Shown piece after piece: positions 1-8,483 of a DNA stretch of 64,000 bases. The notes below the pieces were generated by a model. The model worked only from the letters and a program-made list of their open reading frames with translations. It was not told where the DNA came from and did not search any database. The position numbers were made by a program, and so were the translations under genes. Each line of letters begins with the position of its first letter. The stretch's first letter is position 1. The DNA is from Spirochaeta sp. UBA5339 (GTDB taxonomy: Bacteria > Spirochaetota > Spirochaetia > DSM-2461): NCBI GenBank assembly GCA_002408085.1, contig DHQL01000004.1, positions 1 to 64,000 on the forward strand, read 5' to 3'.

Positions 1-45
1 CTGTGAGAGGCTTCGGGTGAAACTCCCGGGGCCCACTCGACTGTA
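1..45 (+). mobile_element. 3' end of a group II intron (domain VI-like hairpin)
   Basis: The first bases form a hairpin, GGCTTCGGG with CCCGGGGCC around a TGAAACT loop (G-U pairs allowed), followed by CACTCGACTG. This layout matches the domain VI and 3' end that follow the domain V of bacterial group II introns. Domain V and the reverse transcriptase would lie left of the window, so only the tail is visible. A reverse-transcriptase scrap at 1908-2030 on the same strand supports a retroelement-derived region. The exact 3' splice point cannot be set from this fragment alone. Confidence 0.6.
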
Positions 46-137
46 TGACCTACTGATCACAGTTTTTATATTCACAAAAACTGCGCCAGCAATACGGTCA
101 TCAATTTAAGTCGAAGTTATCTAGAACAGGGGTATAA

Positions 138-1907
138 ATGAAAGAAAAATTTACTTCAAAATGGAATTATATTGAAGATAACTACTGCCTTCTATTTTTT
201 GCTCAAGTAGTTGAAGAATTATTGTTTTACTACACAATTGATAGTTACAGACTGCCTGCACACAATATTCATTCTCTTGTTAAAGAGGGTTTAAAGACCA
301 TACAGCATATAAATAGTGACATCTTAAAAGACGGATCTTTGCAGCCTATTATTGAGGAGATAATCGATCATATAACTAGCGATCACATAATTTCATTGAT
401 ATTTGATAATAATGAAAATGAGATTATAACTATTTTAAATAAATCAAAAAGTATTAACGAAAAAAATGATATTTTAATTTTTATAAATAAAATGCTGAAT
501 CAAAACTATCTGAAATTACTAAAAAAAGAAATTCGATCTAAAATATCCGAAGGAAAAAGAAAAGAACTAATACAGTTGTCAAAGGCGCTGATAATAGAAC
601 TAAATTATACACAATATTCTAAGGAATACATATATAATCAATGCATGGAGATATTTTTTCGACAAAAGGTAGGAAGTATTGATAGTTATGATGTCTTTAT
701 AAATTCTTTTGATAATAAAATACATAAATATAATTCAATTTTTAAAGTAGGGAATGGATTTTCATTAGTAGAACCATTCCTAAATAGCGAAAGATTTGAA
801 GTCATTACCAAAGCAAATAGTAGATTCGAAGAAAATAGACAATATAATATAGATGATTATCTTAATGGGAATGACTCATATATAAAAATACTAGATGTTA
901 TTGCAAAGGATAAATATAAAGCATTTTATAAATCTAAGTATGAAATTGATGGGATTAAATCTCATATATCCTTTTTAAGACATGATGAAGAACTAGATAT
1001 TTCACATGAAGGAATAATTTATGATAGTGAAATCGAAGACACTGTTGAATTATACTCTGAGATTAAAAGTCCAATATTCAGAAGACCTGATGAAATCAAA
1101 GAAGAAGATTTCATAGCTAAATTTAATTATATTGCGACATGTCAAAACCCAGATAACATTGATAAAAACTCATTACAGCGTTTAGACTTAGCATTTCAAA
1201 GACATTCATCAGCACTTAATTCTGTATCTTATGAAAGCCAATTAGTTGACCTTTGGAGTGGTATAGAAATTTTATTACCTGTTTATACCAAAGAGAACCA
1301 TTCAAAAATTTCACAATTAATAAGCTCGTTGATACCAATATTAGTAGATAATTATATTGATAAAATCCTGAATGATTTATGGTCCTCTTTGAAGTTTTCA
1401 AAAAAATGGGATAAGATTCAAAAATTTCTTGGAAAGAATGATATCGAAACCAATGCTCAGTTATCACAATTTCTTCTAACTTCAGAAAAAGCAGAAATGG
1501 ATGAATTATATAATTTGCTGGATAGAAATATCTTATTGATAGATAGGATAATGTATTTAAAGAGTATTTTCCAAACTCCAAGAAAAATATTAAATAGACT
1601 TCAAAGTCATGAAAAACGTGTAAGTTGGCAAATTCAAAGAATCTATAGAGCTAGAAACCTCATAATTCATGCTGGGAAAACACCATACCAATTAGAAACT
1701 TTGATAGAAAATCTCCACTATTATTTTGATACATTCATATCATCAATAGTAAAAGAAATATCAAAGTCTAGCGATCTTAATTCAATTCGAGACATTGTTG
1801 TCAGTTATACATTGAAGAAAGAAAAGTACTATAATTTTTTAGAAAAAAACAAAGATGAAAGAATAAATTCTGAGAATATCAAAAGTTTACTAAGCATAAG
1901 TGTATAA
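138..1907 (+). CDS. HEPN-domain protein (Apea-like), AT-rich island gene
   Basis: This 589-residue protein has no signal peptide or membrane segment and is probably cytosolic. Near the C terminus it carries RARNLIIHAG with R506 and H511, the R-x4-H signature of HEPN domains, in a setting like the Apea-like HEPN family (helical, ending in LETLIENLHYYFDTF). HEPN proteins are often RNases in toxin-antitoxin or antiphage systems; a role here is inference. The N-terminal 480 residues are helical, charged and not recognised. The start ATG follows AACAGGGGTATAA, a fair ribosome site. Codon use is much richer in A and T than the chromosome from about 5 kb on, which suggests transfer. The gene sits between a group II intron tail and a reverse-transcriptase scrap. 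Confidence 0.7.
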   Translation: MKEKFTSKWNYIEDNYCLLFFAQVVEELLFYYTIDSYRLPAHNIHSLVKEGLKTIQHINSDILKDGSLQPIIEEIIDHITSDHIISLIFDNNENEIITILNKSKSINEKNDILIFINKMLNQNYLKLLKKEIRSKISEGKRKELIQLSKALIIELNYTQYSKEYIYNQCMEIFFRQKVGSIDSYDVFINSFDNKIHKYNSIFKVGNGFSLVEPFLNSERFEVITKANSRFEENRQYNIDDYLNGNDSYIKILDVIAKDKYKAFYKSKYEIDGIKSHISFLRHDEELDISHEGIIYDSEIEDTVELYSEIKSPIFRRPDEIKEEDFIAKFNYIATCQNPDNIDKNSLQRLDLAFQRHSSALNSVSYESQLVDLWSGIEILLPVYTKENHSKISQLISSLIPILVDNYIDKILNDLWSSLKFSKKWDKIQKFLGKNDIETNAQLSQFLLTSEKAEMDELYNLLDRNILLIDRIMYLKSIFQTPRKILNRLQSHEKRVSWQIQRIYRARNLIIHAGKTPYQLETLIENLHYYFDTFISSIVKEISKSSDLNSIRDIVVSYTLKKEKYYNFLEKNKDERINSENIKSLLSISV

Positions 1908-2030
1908 TATCTAGACATCAAAGGATTCTTTGACACGATTGATCATGAGTTATTGCTTAAGGCATTGAGGTTTCATAAACCGCCTGCATGGGTAGTTCTC
2001 TATATCACCAGATGGTTAAAGGCTCCTTCC
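1908..2030 (+). pseudogene. Group II intron reverse transcriptase fragment
   Basis: Directly after the stop of the HEPN gene, and in the same frame, the bases read YLDIKGFFDTIDHELLLKAL and continue through WVVLYITRWLKAP. This is the conserved palm motif of group II intron-encoded reverse transcriptases (LDIKGFFDxIDH). Both the upstream fingers and everything after the KAP motif, including the catalytic YADD, are missing, so this is a scrap of about 41 codons with no start of its own. It shows that an intron or its remnant was broken here, possibly when the HEPN gene arrived. Confidence 0.85.
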
Positions 2031-2456
2031 GGTTCAACCTGGAGTGAGAGGAAATATCTGAATATGGATCTTCTTATAGGCTATAACATGGAGGAGAATG
2101 TATCGTAGTAACTGGATCTGCAGATTGAGGACTTTGAAATTTGCGAAAGATATTTGACACTACCAGAACAATCCAATGAAGTTGACCGTTTTTTGTCATG
2201 GGATCTGCTCTCCACTTCGTTTCGAAGCAAATCCCACGCCAACCCTTTCGCTTTCGCTTCAGGGACAAGCCGGCAACTTATTGGGGCGTTATCAAGCTAT
2301 CCATACATTTCTCTATATTTTTTATGTTATTACATGATAATTAAAGAATCAACTTTCTATTCTTCTTCTTTCTATATGTTTATTTATATTATTATATGTT
2401 TTGAAATGTCATTGCTGACACTTCTACTGACAATTAATCAATAATATTTTCAATTG
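2031..2456. other. Gap without a recognisable gene (island remnant)
   Basis: No supported gene was found. The segment goes from the reverse-transcriptase scrap through a GC-mixed stretch with a small hairpin at about 2214-2226 (CTTCG-TTT-CGAAG) to very AT-rich DNA. Short open frames exist on both strands but have no ribosome site and no family resemblance. Confidence 0.5.
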
Positions 2457-4517
2457 TCACTGATTACACAAACCTTCACCATATATAATTATTTCAAGTT
2501 TATCGGTAGCTGATTTGTTTCCAGCCTCGTACGCTTTCGAAAGAAGAACAGTAGCCTGTAAAGCATCTTGATTATAATAAATTCCTTTTTCATACCATTC
2601 CGCTAACTTAATTAAGGCATCGCTATCACCATTTGCTTTAGCTTTTATATACCATGCTTCTGCAGTTTGATAATCTGGAGGAGAAGAGTTTTCATGAATA
2701 TAACCCAAATTCATCATAGCACCAGATTTACCTTTACTTGCCGATTCTTCTAACCACATTAGTGCTTTTTCAAGGTTCTTCTCTACACCTTCTCCAATAT
2801 AATATTTCCAACCCAAATTATTCATTGCTGATTTATTACCTAATTCTGAGGCTATCATATACCAACGACAAGCCTCTTCATCATCTTTTTTTACACCAAT
2901 TCCTTTTGAGTACATATACCCAAGTGCAGCAATGGCACATGAATGATCATTCTCTGCTGCTTTTAAATACCACTCTATTGCAACATCATATTTTTTTTGT
3001 TCATAATATAGATCACCTAGACAGCCACTTGCATAAGAATATCCTTTATCAAATGCATCCAATAATAATTCTTCAGCCTTAGTAATATTTTTCTCAACAC
3101 CTGATCCACTATGATACATAACTGCAAGATTATAGATTCCTTCGATATACTCCTGATCTGCTGCTAACTGGAACAATTTCGCTGCTTCTGCATCATTTTT
3201 ATCAACCCCATACCCATGGTTGTACATATAGCCAAGTGTATTTTGAGCTTCAGCAGAACCTTGATTTGTTGCCATTGTTAACCATTTTACAGCTTCATTT
3301 GCGTCTTCAATTACACCTTCTCCATTCTTATACATCAGACCTAAATTTGTTTGTGCTTTTACATAACCTTGTTCCGCTGCCTTCGTATACCACTTAATAG
3401 CTTCTAAATCATTCTCAGTATCGATCAATCCAAAATCATATATTCTGCCAAGTTTAAATTGAGCTTTAGAATAACCTTGATCCGCTGCCTTTTGATACCA
3501 TTTTGCTGCTTCATAATTATCCTCAGAAATTCCTTCTCCAAAATAGTACATATCACCAAGGCTTGTTTGAGCATAAACATCTCCTTGATCAGCAGATAAC
3601 CGATACCATTTAATGGCCTCCGTATAGTTTTCACTAATTTTATAAATAGAGGCAAGTCTTCTTTGAGCTTCAGCATTGCCCTTATCAGCTGCTGATTTGT
3701 ACCAATGTACTGCTTCGGATGCGTCTATATTGATACCTTTTCCATACTGATACATAGAGCCAAGAATAATTTGAGCTTCAGCATAACCTTGATCGGCTGC
3801 TAACTGATATAATTTTTTGGCTTTTAAACTATCTTCATCCACTCCATATCCGTACTCATACATAATTCCAAGATTCATTTGAGCAACAGCATAACCTTTA
3901 TTCGCAGCACTTCTAAACCAGTGAATTGATTTCTTATAATCTTGATTTAAATCATTTCCAGTCATATACATTACTCCTAAGTTATTTTGAGCCCATGGTA
4001 ATCCGGCTCTTGCTGACTTCTGATACAATTCAATCGCAGCTAATTGATTTTGCTTAACACCTACTCCATCTGAATAGAAAAAAGCAAGTAAATACATAGC
4101 TTCAGGTACTTTTTCATCTGAGAGCTTAATAAGTTGTGATAATGATTCTTTTGCCCAATACTCAGCACTCGAGTAATCCTCTAGAGTCCCCCATCCATTA
4201 AAAAGTAATTTTGCAAGATTTGCTTGCGCAAGGGGATTACCATCATTTGCAGAAATCTGATATTTCTCGAATGCACCATTTTTATCAAATTCATAATAAT
4301 AAAGATGTTCTGCATCCACATAATTTTGATCTATTATTACAGAACCAGAAACATCTGGAGTTATGAAGTCTATTAACTTCTGAACTGCATCTGTTAAATC
4401 GGCAATACTAATAATAAGTATTGAAGCAAGTACTAGTGATACAATTAAAGGTTTATTCAGGAGTTTATTCTTTGATTTTTCTAAAAGATTGGTTTTTTGA
4501 CCTTTCTTCTCTGTCAT
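2457..4517 (-). CDS. Membrane-anchored SEL1-repeat protein
   Basis: This 686-residue protein has an N-terminal transmembrane helix (about residues 24-42, LIVSLVLASILIISIADL). It is followed by roughly fifteen SEL1-type repeats of about 36 residues each, of the form A-x-WY-x-x-AA-x-QG-x-A-x-A-Q-x-x-LG-x-MY-x-x-G-x-G. SEL1 repeats form alpha-solenoids that bind partner proteins; the partner here is unknown. The basic N terminus before the helix suggests that the repeats face outward, in the periplasm. The ATG has AAAGGAG seven bases upstream. Base use is AT-rich like the HEPN gene, and it lies between retroelement and integrase scraps, so it is probably acquired. Near-identical repeat units make it prone to copy-number change. 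Confidence 0.85.
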   Translation of the reverse strand: MTEKKGQKTNLLEKSKNKLLNKPLIVSLVLASILIISIADLTDAVQKLIDFITPDVSGSVIIDQNYVDAEHLYYYEFDKNGAFEKYQISANDGNPLAQANLAKLLFNGWGTLEDYSSAEYWAKESLSQLIKLSDEKVPEAMYLLAFFYSDGVGVKQNQLAAIELYQKSARAGLPWAQNNLGVMYMTGNDLNQDYKKSIHWFRSAANKGYAVAQMNLGIMYEYGYGVDEDSLKAKKLYQLAADQGYAEAQIILGSMYQYGKGINIDASEAVHWYKSAADKGNAEAQRRLASIYKISENYTEAIKWYRLSADQGDVYAQTSLGDMYYFGEGISEDNYEAAKWYQKAADQGYSKAQFKLGRIYDFGLIDTENDLEAIKWYTKAAEQGYVKAQTNLGLMYKNGEGVIEDANEAVKWLTMATNQGSAEAQNTLGYMYNHGYGVDKNDAEAAKLFQLAADQEYIEGIYNLAVMYHSGSGVEKNITKAEELLLDAFDKGYSYASGCLGDLYYEQKKYDVAIEWYLKAAENDHSCAIAALGYMYSKGIGVKKDDEEACRWYMIASELGNKSAMNNLGWKYYIGEGVEKNLEKALMWLEESASKGKSGAMMNLGYIHENSSPPDYQTAEAWYIKAKANGDSDALIKLAEWYEKGIYYNQDALQATVLLSKAYEAGNKSATDKLEIIIYGEGLCNQ

Positions 4518-5058
4518 TAGGATCTCCTTTAAACATTTTTACACAGCTATATCATAGATTATATAATCAACAACAGTAATCTAATAGCCCAGTTTATAGA
4601 GGATTTCTTAGCCTAATCTTTCATATACATCTCCGCCACAGCCTTCGGTTGAGGCTCCGCGAACCTTCCTTCCCAGGGCATTCCCCATTGAATCTCCCGG
4701 ATTGCAGCAGTTGACAGACTCGGCCGTTAAGTTTATCCGAAGAAATTAAGGTGATGATACAGGAGGACAGATAAACATCCCTCCTGTATGTACTATGCTA
4801 GTTTAAAGGGAAGAATTCTGGACTGAACCTTAGCCATTTCCCGTAGATCCTCCACTCCGTAGTGAGTATAGTGATCCGTCATCTCTTTTGACTTGTGTCC
4901 CGTCATCTTCTGCAGCTTGCTGTCAGCAATGTTATTGGTCCGCATAACGGTACGGAAATATATCTGAAATATCAGTATAAGAAATATATTGGAAAATAAA
5001 GTCTCGATGTGAGTTCTGGGGCTAAAGATGTATAATTTTCTTTATGGTGGAGACAAGA
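4518..5058. other. Island right edge: SEL1 promoter side, degenerate DNA, integrase scrap
   Basis: Bases just right of 4517 hold the leader of the minus-strand SEL1 gene. Bases 4600-4790 include a short hairpin (AGCC...GGCT near 4642-4656) but no gene. Bases 4793-4957 are the integrase scrap annotated separately. The rest, up to 5058, is the leader of the DUF2059 gene. Confidence 0.5.
4793..4957 (-). pseudogene. C-terminal fragment of a tyrosine recombinase/integrase
   Basis: Read on the minus strand, this segment encodes RTVMRTNNIADSKLQKMTGH, then KSKEMTDHYTHYGVEDLREM, and stops after ILPFKLA. The pattern LQKMTGHKSKEMTDHYTH is the last conserved block of phage-type tyrosine recombinases: the GH of box II and the catalytic tyrosine in H-Y-T-H. 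The upstream catalytic domain with the first Arg and the HxxR box is absent and no start fits, so this is a broken integrase end. It marks the right edge of the island. Confidence 0.8.
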
Positions 5059-5493
5059 ATGAAAAGAACAGTTCTTTTAATAGTAATGATCCTGACTGTG
5101 GTGTCTGCTTTCTCTGAGAGTAAAGAGGATAAGATTAGACGGATGATGGATATCACCGGCAGTGGAGATGTTGGGATGATGGTATTTGAGAGTCTGATGC
5201 AGCAGTATGAAGCCGCTTTTCCAGATATTCCCCAGGACTACTGGGATGAGGTAGCAACTCTGTTCACAGCCGATGATCTTATTAATCTGATAGTTCCTAT
5301 TTATGATAGACATTTCACTTCCGATGAGATTGATCAGCTGATTGAGTTTTATGAATCTGAAATCGGAACAAAGCTGGTTGAGCGGACTCCTATTATCACT
5401 CAGGAATCAATGATCGCCGGACAGCAGTACGGTGAACAGATTGGCCGGCAGATTATGAATAAACTGGCCTCTGACGGATATATTGATATTTGA
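5059..5493 (+). CDS. DUF2059 exported protein
   Basis: This 144-residue protein has an N-terminal signal peptide (KRTVLLIVMILTVVSAFSES) and is therefore exported to the periplasm. The rest matches the DUF2059 pattern: a helical domain ending in FTSDEIDQLIEFYESEIGTKLVERTPIITQES, that is, the 'F-Y-x-S-x-x-G-x-K' motif followed by a helical tail. No enzymatic role is known for this family. An ATG at 5044 is in frame, but the one at 5059 has GGTGGAG eight bases before it and begins a better signal peptide, so it was chosen. It heads a run of small + strand genes that begins right after the mobile island. Confidence 0.8.
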   Translation: MKRTVLLIVMILTVVSAFSESKEDKIRRMMDITGSGDVGMMVFESLMQQYEAAFPDIPQDYWDEVATLFTADDLINLIVPIYDRHFTSDEIDQLIEFYESEIGTKLVERTPIITQESMIAGQQYGEQIGRQIMNKLASDGYIDI

Positions 5494-5552
5494 CCATTCA
5501 ACGTTTATTCAATCAAGTTGATAATATGGCTGGTCGGGGTTAAGAGTTAGCG

Positions 5553-6062
5553 ATGAAGGATCTTATTGAATCATTAAACGAGAAGGGTTTTACCTACAGG
5601 CAGTCTTCCTTCAGTAACGGCACCATGCTGATTTTTATGGTCATTTTTATGATCATCATTATCAAAGTCATTGTCGATTTTATTGATGAGCAGGTATATA
5701 TCTCAAGAAGACAGAAGGTTCTCAAGGCAATTGAGGGAAAGCGTCTCTCTCTGGCTCTCCTTGAGGCCTCTCTGGAAGACCTGATTCACAGTGGTGACTT
5801 TCTCAAGATAGACAGCTATGTCAGTAAGAGGGCCAGGCGGAGGAAAAACGAAACATATAAAATACGTGATTTCGGAGTTCATGATTTTTACTGGAAGAAC
5901 AATTGGAACTTTGTTTACCGCATAAAAGTTGGATTCTTCAGGAATGGAAGGAATCATAAGGATCACATTTTCTTTGTGGATATAAAACAGCTGAGTGACA
6001 GGTTCTCTGTAAATGGAATCTACTCTGATTACCAGGAGAGCAGATTCATCAAAAAGGCATAG
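5553..6062 (+). CDS. Hypothetical membrane-anchored protein
   Basis: This 169-residue protein is not recognised. Residues 26-45 are a strong transmembrane helix (MLIFMVIFMIIIIKVIVDFI). The rest is a basic cytoplasmic or periplasmic domain rich in Lys and Arg (RRQKVLKAIEGKR, KRARRRKNETYK), which may contact nucleic acid or the membrane surface. The ribosome site before the ATG is weak. It lies 59 bases after the DUF2059 gene, so the two could share a transcript. No family assignment is made. Confidence 0.6.
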   Translation: MKDLIESLNEKGFTYRQSSFSNGTMLIFMVIFMIIIIKVIVDFIDEQVYISRRQKVLKAIEGKRLSLALLEASLEDLIHSGDFLKIDSYVSKRARRRKNETYKIRDFGVHDFYWKNNWNFVYRIKVGFFRNGRNHKDHIFFVDIKQLSDRFSVNGIYSDYQESRFIKKA

Positions 6063-6106
6063 GAGTGACAGGGTTGTTGCTCTTATAAATCGGGTAAGGA
6101 GAAGAT

Positions 6107-7039
6107 ATGCTCACAACCAGACAGATAAAAAATAATGAAGTTCCCTATGATCTGCTCTATCTGGCCGATGAAGATGATGATCAGATTGCAAAGTACAAAG
6201 ACTCATCCGACTTTTATGGGACTTTTGATAATGAAAAGATCGTTGGAATTATCGGTACAAACGAGATCGATAAGGACTCCACCGAGATTGTCTGTGTTGC
6301 CGTTGCTGAGGAGTATCAGAACAGAAAGATTGGAACAGGTCTGGTGGAAACGGCTATCTCAGCATCAAAAGAGAAGAACTATAAAGAGATTGTCATAAAG
6401 ACCGGGAACTGCGGTATCGGGCAGCTCTACCTCTACCAGCGGTGCGGATTCAGATTTGACTCGGTCAATAAAAACTACATGATCGAGCACTACCCGAATC
6501 CCATATATGAGAATGATATTCAGTGTTTTGATCAGATCATCTTGAAGTACAGGATCTACTCCCAGGAGGAACAGGACACAATTATTAAGGAGTACTGGAA
6601 CAGGTTTGTTGAGACAAATGCAGAGTTTAAAGGAGCCGCTTATGAAGCTTGGTCCTTCGGACTTACAGAGACTCTTGCCAACAGGCTCCTAGCCTATGTG
6701 AGAACGGGAAAGAAAACCGGAACCTCCTCGGCCCTGGAGCTGTATGAAGAGGGTGAGAAGGTTCCCGAAGCCGGGGATCTTTCTATCATCACCCATGGAA
6801 ACGGGCTGCCTGGATGTATCATACGGACAGAAGAGATCATCACAAAGAAGTTCAAAGATGTGACAGACGAGATGGCCCGGCTGGAGGGGGAGGGGGATCT
6901 CTCCCTGAAATACTGGAGAGAGGTTCATGAGAAATTCTTCCGGATTGAATACAGGGAGTCGGGAAAAGAGTTTTCAGAGGAGATTCCTGTGATCTATGAG
7001 ATCTTCAAAGTGATCTTCGATGAAGACAGAGCGAGATAA
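6107..7039 (+). CDS. GNAT acetyltransferase fused to an ASCH domain
   Basis: This 310-residue protein has two domains. Residues 1-150 are a GNAT N-acetyltransferase: VCVAVAEEYQNRKIGTGLVE is the acetyl-CoA loop with Q/R-x-x-x-G-x-G/A, followed by a LYxxxGF strand (LYLYQRCGFRF). Residues 160-305 match the ASCH/YhfF family: TLANRLLAYVRTGKKTGTSS, then a G-D-x-x-x-I strand, V-x-x-x-x-F-x-D-V, and GEGDLSLKYWREVHEKFF. ASCH proteins resemble PUA-type RNA-binding folds, and the E. coli member YqfB hydrolyses N4-acetylcytidine. A combined acetyl-transfer and acetyl-nucleoside role is an inference. The ATG follows AAGGAGAAGAT. The next gene begins four bases after the stop. Confidence 0.85.
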   Translation: MLTTRQIKNNEVPYDLLYLADEDDDQIAKYKDSSDFYGTFDNEKIVGIIGTNEIDKDSTEIVCVAVAEEYQNRKIGTGLVETAISASKEKNYKEIVIKTGNCGIGQLYLYQRCGFRFDSVNKNYMIEHYPNPIYENDIQCFDQIILKYRIYSQEEQDTIIKEYWNRFVETNAEFKGAAYEAWSFGLTETLANRLLAYVRTGKKTGTSSALELYEEGEKVPEAGDLSIITHGNGLPGCIIRTEEIITKKFKDVTDEMARLEGEGDLSLKYWREVHEKFFRIEYRESGKEFSEEIPVIYEIFKVIFDEDRAR

Positions 7040-7042
7040 ATA

Positions 7043-7588
7043 ATGAATATTAACATGTCCATGGGAAAGAAAGTTCTCTTAGCGGTTTTACTTATAGTTT
7101 CTCATCTTCTCTTTACCTCCTGTAACAAAACACCTGAAGAGCTGAGGATGATTAATGATCAGGTCGGGGTACTCAGCAGTGATGAGATTCAGAGTCTTGA
7201 AAGCCTTGTTCATACATACGCTGATACCGTCGGACCTCAGATCTGTGTTTATATCACTGAGACGACAGGAAGGATGACAATTGAAGAGTTCTCTCTGGAC
7301 TATGCCGAAAGACTGGGGATCGGCCGGGCCGGGATTCATGACGGTCTTCTGATCACCATTGCCCTTGAAGACAGGACGGCCCGGATTGAAGTGGGGTACG
7401 GACTGGAGAAGATCATTGCTGATGATGTTGCAGGTCTTCTTCTGAGGGATGAACTCTTTCCGGCCCTGAGAGATGAAGCTTACTACAACGGCTTGCTGCA
7501 GACTCTTGAATCAATCATATTGAGGATTGATGAGAACCGGGATTTGATAGGGGATCTTGAAGGAGTTCTTGTTTCGGGGATGCAATAA
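7043..7588 (+). CDS. TPM-domain lipoprotein
   Basis: This 181-residue protein has a lipoprotein signal peptide ending in the lipobox LFTSC, so it should be anchored at a membrane. A TPM domain (YgcG/Psb32 family) follows: VLSSDEIQSLESLVHTYADT, YITETTGRMTIEEFSLDYAE, then DGLLITIALEDRTARIEVGYGLE and DDVAGLLL. TPM proteins are tied to membrane protein quality control and photosystem repair in other organisms; the function here is unknown. Three ATGs (7043, 7055, 7061) could start the protein; the first is used. It is packed between the GNAT-ASCH gene and the glycan-binding gene, so co-transcription is likely. Confidence 0.85.
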   Translation: MNINMSMGKKVLLAVLLIVSHLLFTSCNKTPEELRMINDQVGVLSSDEIQSLESLVHTYADTVGPQICVYITETTGRMTIEEFSLDYAERLGIGRAGIHDGLLITIALEDRTARIEVGYGLEKIIADDVAGLLLRDELFPALRDEAYYNGLLQTLESIILRIDENRDLIGDLEGVLVSGMQ

Positions 7589-7598
7589 GGAGAATAAA

Positions 7599-8474
7599 GT
7601 GAGAAGAGTCATAGTGCTGTTGATGCTCTCTACCAGACTGTATGGGTATGATCTTTTTGGGACAGAAAAAGTCATGGAAGATTTTGTTGATTTCATCACC
7701 ATATACAACCAGGAGATGTATTATGTTCAGGAATTTGAGACCGTCTCCCTGATCGACAGGAGTAATATCATTTTTGAAGATTCCGGATACATCAGAGTCG
7801 AGCGGGAGGAGTTCCCCTTCTATCTGATTCCCGGGGAGAGTATTCATACTACATTCGGAATCAATTACTACACCGGTGAAAAATATAGGGCTTCCTATAA
7901 TGAGAAGTTCCCTTACTATTATGATTTTCTGGCTAATATCAATATTGAGAACATCTCTGCCACATCGGGCTATAGTGAAACCATCAGAGGCAAAGAGGTC
8001 GATTACGGTATTTCCAATCTACTGAAAAGGTTTGTTGCCGACTGTAATTGTCATCCCTTTAACTTCAATACTCTGGCTGCTCCCTGGGTGGAGGGAGTGG
8101 ACGGTTATGGTATCGGTGAAAGAATCGATATCGATTTTATTAACGAGACTGATAGAGTGACTGTTTTAAACGGTTATGTGGACCCCTCCAAAACCCACCT
8201 CTTCAAGGATAACGGGCGTCTGAAGACGGTTCTGGTCAGATCCGACTCACCTCCCTTTGAAATGACCTATTCCTTTGATGATCTTGTCTACTTTGCGGAC
8301 ATCAACTTTCCGGAGAAAACCAAATCGGTTTCAATTGAGATCGTTGAAGTTTACGAAGGGCGGAAGTATGAAGATACCTGTATCAGCGCAATTGTCAGTG
8401 AGCAGCAGAATGTTTATCCCGAAGGTCATCACTATTTCAGTGATGTCTGGAGCAAGGTAAAAGAGTATGAATAG
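7599..8474 (+). CDS. Exported protein with NADase-type glycan-binding domain
   Basis: This 291-residue protein probably starts at GTG 7599, which has AAGGAG eight bases upstream and begins a short signal peptide (VRRVIVLLMLSTRLYGY). Upstream in-frame codons overlap the previous gene and lack a ribosome site. Residues about 145-280 match the NADase-type glycan-binding (discoidin-like) domain: NTLAAPWVEGVDGYGIGER, a DIDF strand, VTVLNGYVDPSKTHLFKDNGR, and a final beta region. Such proteins are common in spirochaetes. The N-terminal half is not recognised. It is presumably a periplasmic or surface glycan-binding protein; the ligand cannot be read from sequence. Confidence 0.75.
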   Translation: MRRVIVLLMLSTRLYGYDLFGTEKVMEDFVDFITIYNQEMYYVQEFETVSLIDRSNIIFEDSGYIRVEREEFPFYLIPGESIHTTFGINYYTGEKYRASYNEKFPYYYDFLANINIENISATSGYSETIRGKEVDYGISNLLKRFVADCNCHPFNFNTLAAPWVEGVDGYGIGERIDIDFINETDRVTVLNGYVDPSKTHLFKDNGRLKTVLVRSDSPPFEMTYSFDDLVYFADINFPEKTKSVSIEIVEVYEGRKYEDTCISAIVSEQQNVYPEGHHYFSDVWSKVKEYE

Positions 8475-8483
8475 GCAAGTGTC

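Noticed and set aside
2095..2290. Possible integron attC-like hairpin region
   Set aside because: A small stem (CTTCG-TTT-CGAAG) and a GGGCGTTATC end recall attC sites, but the RYYYAAC and GTTRRRY core pair is not found in order.
4607..4740. Possible second attC-like site near the integrase scrap
   Set aside because: GTTAAGT fits the right core, but no matching left core with complementary arms was found.
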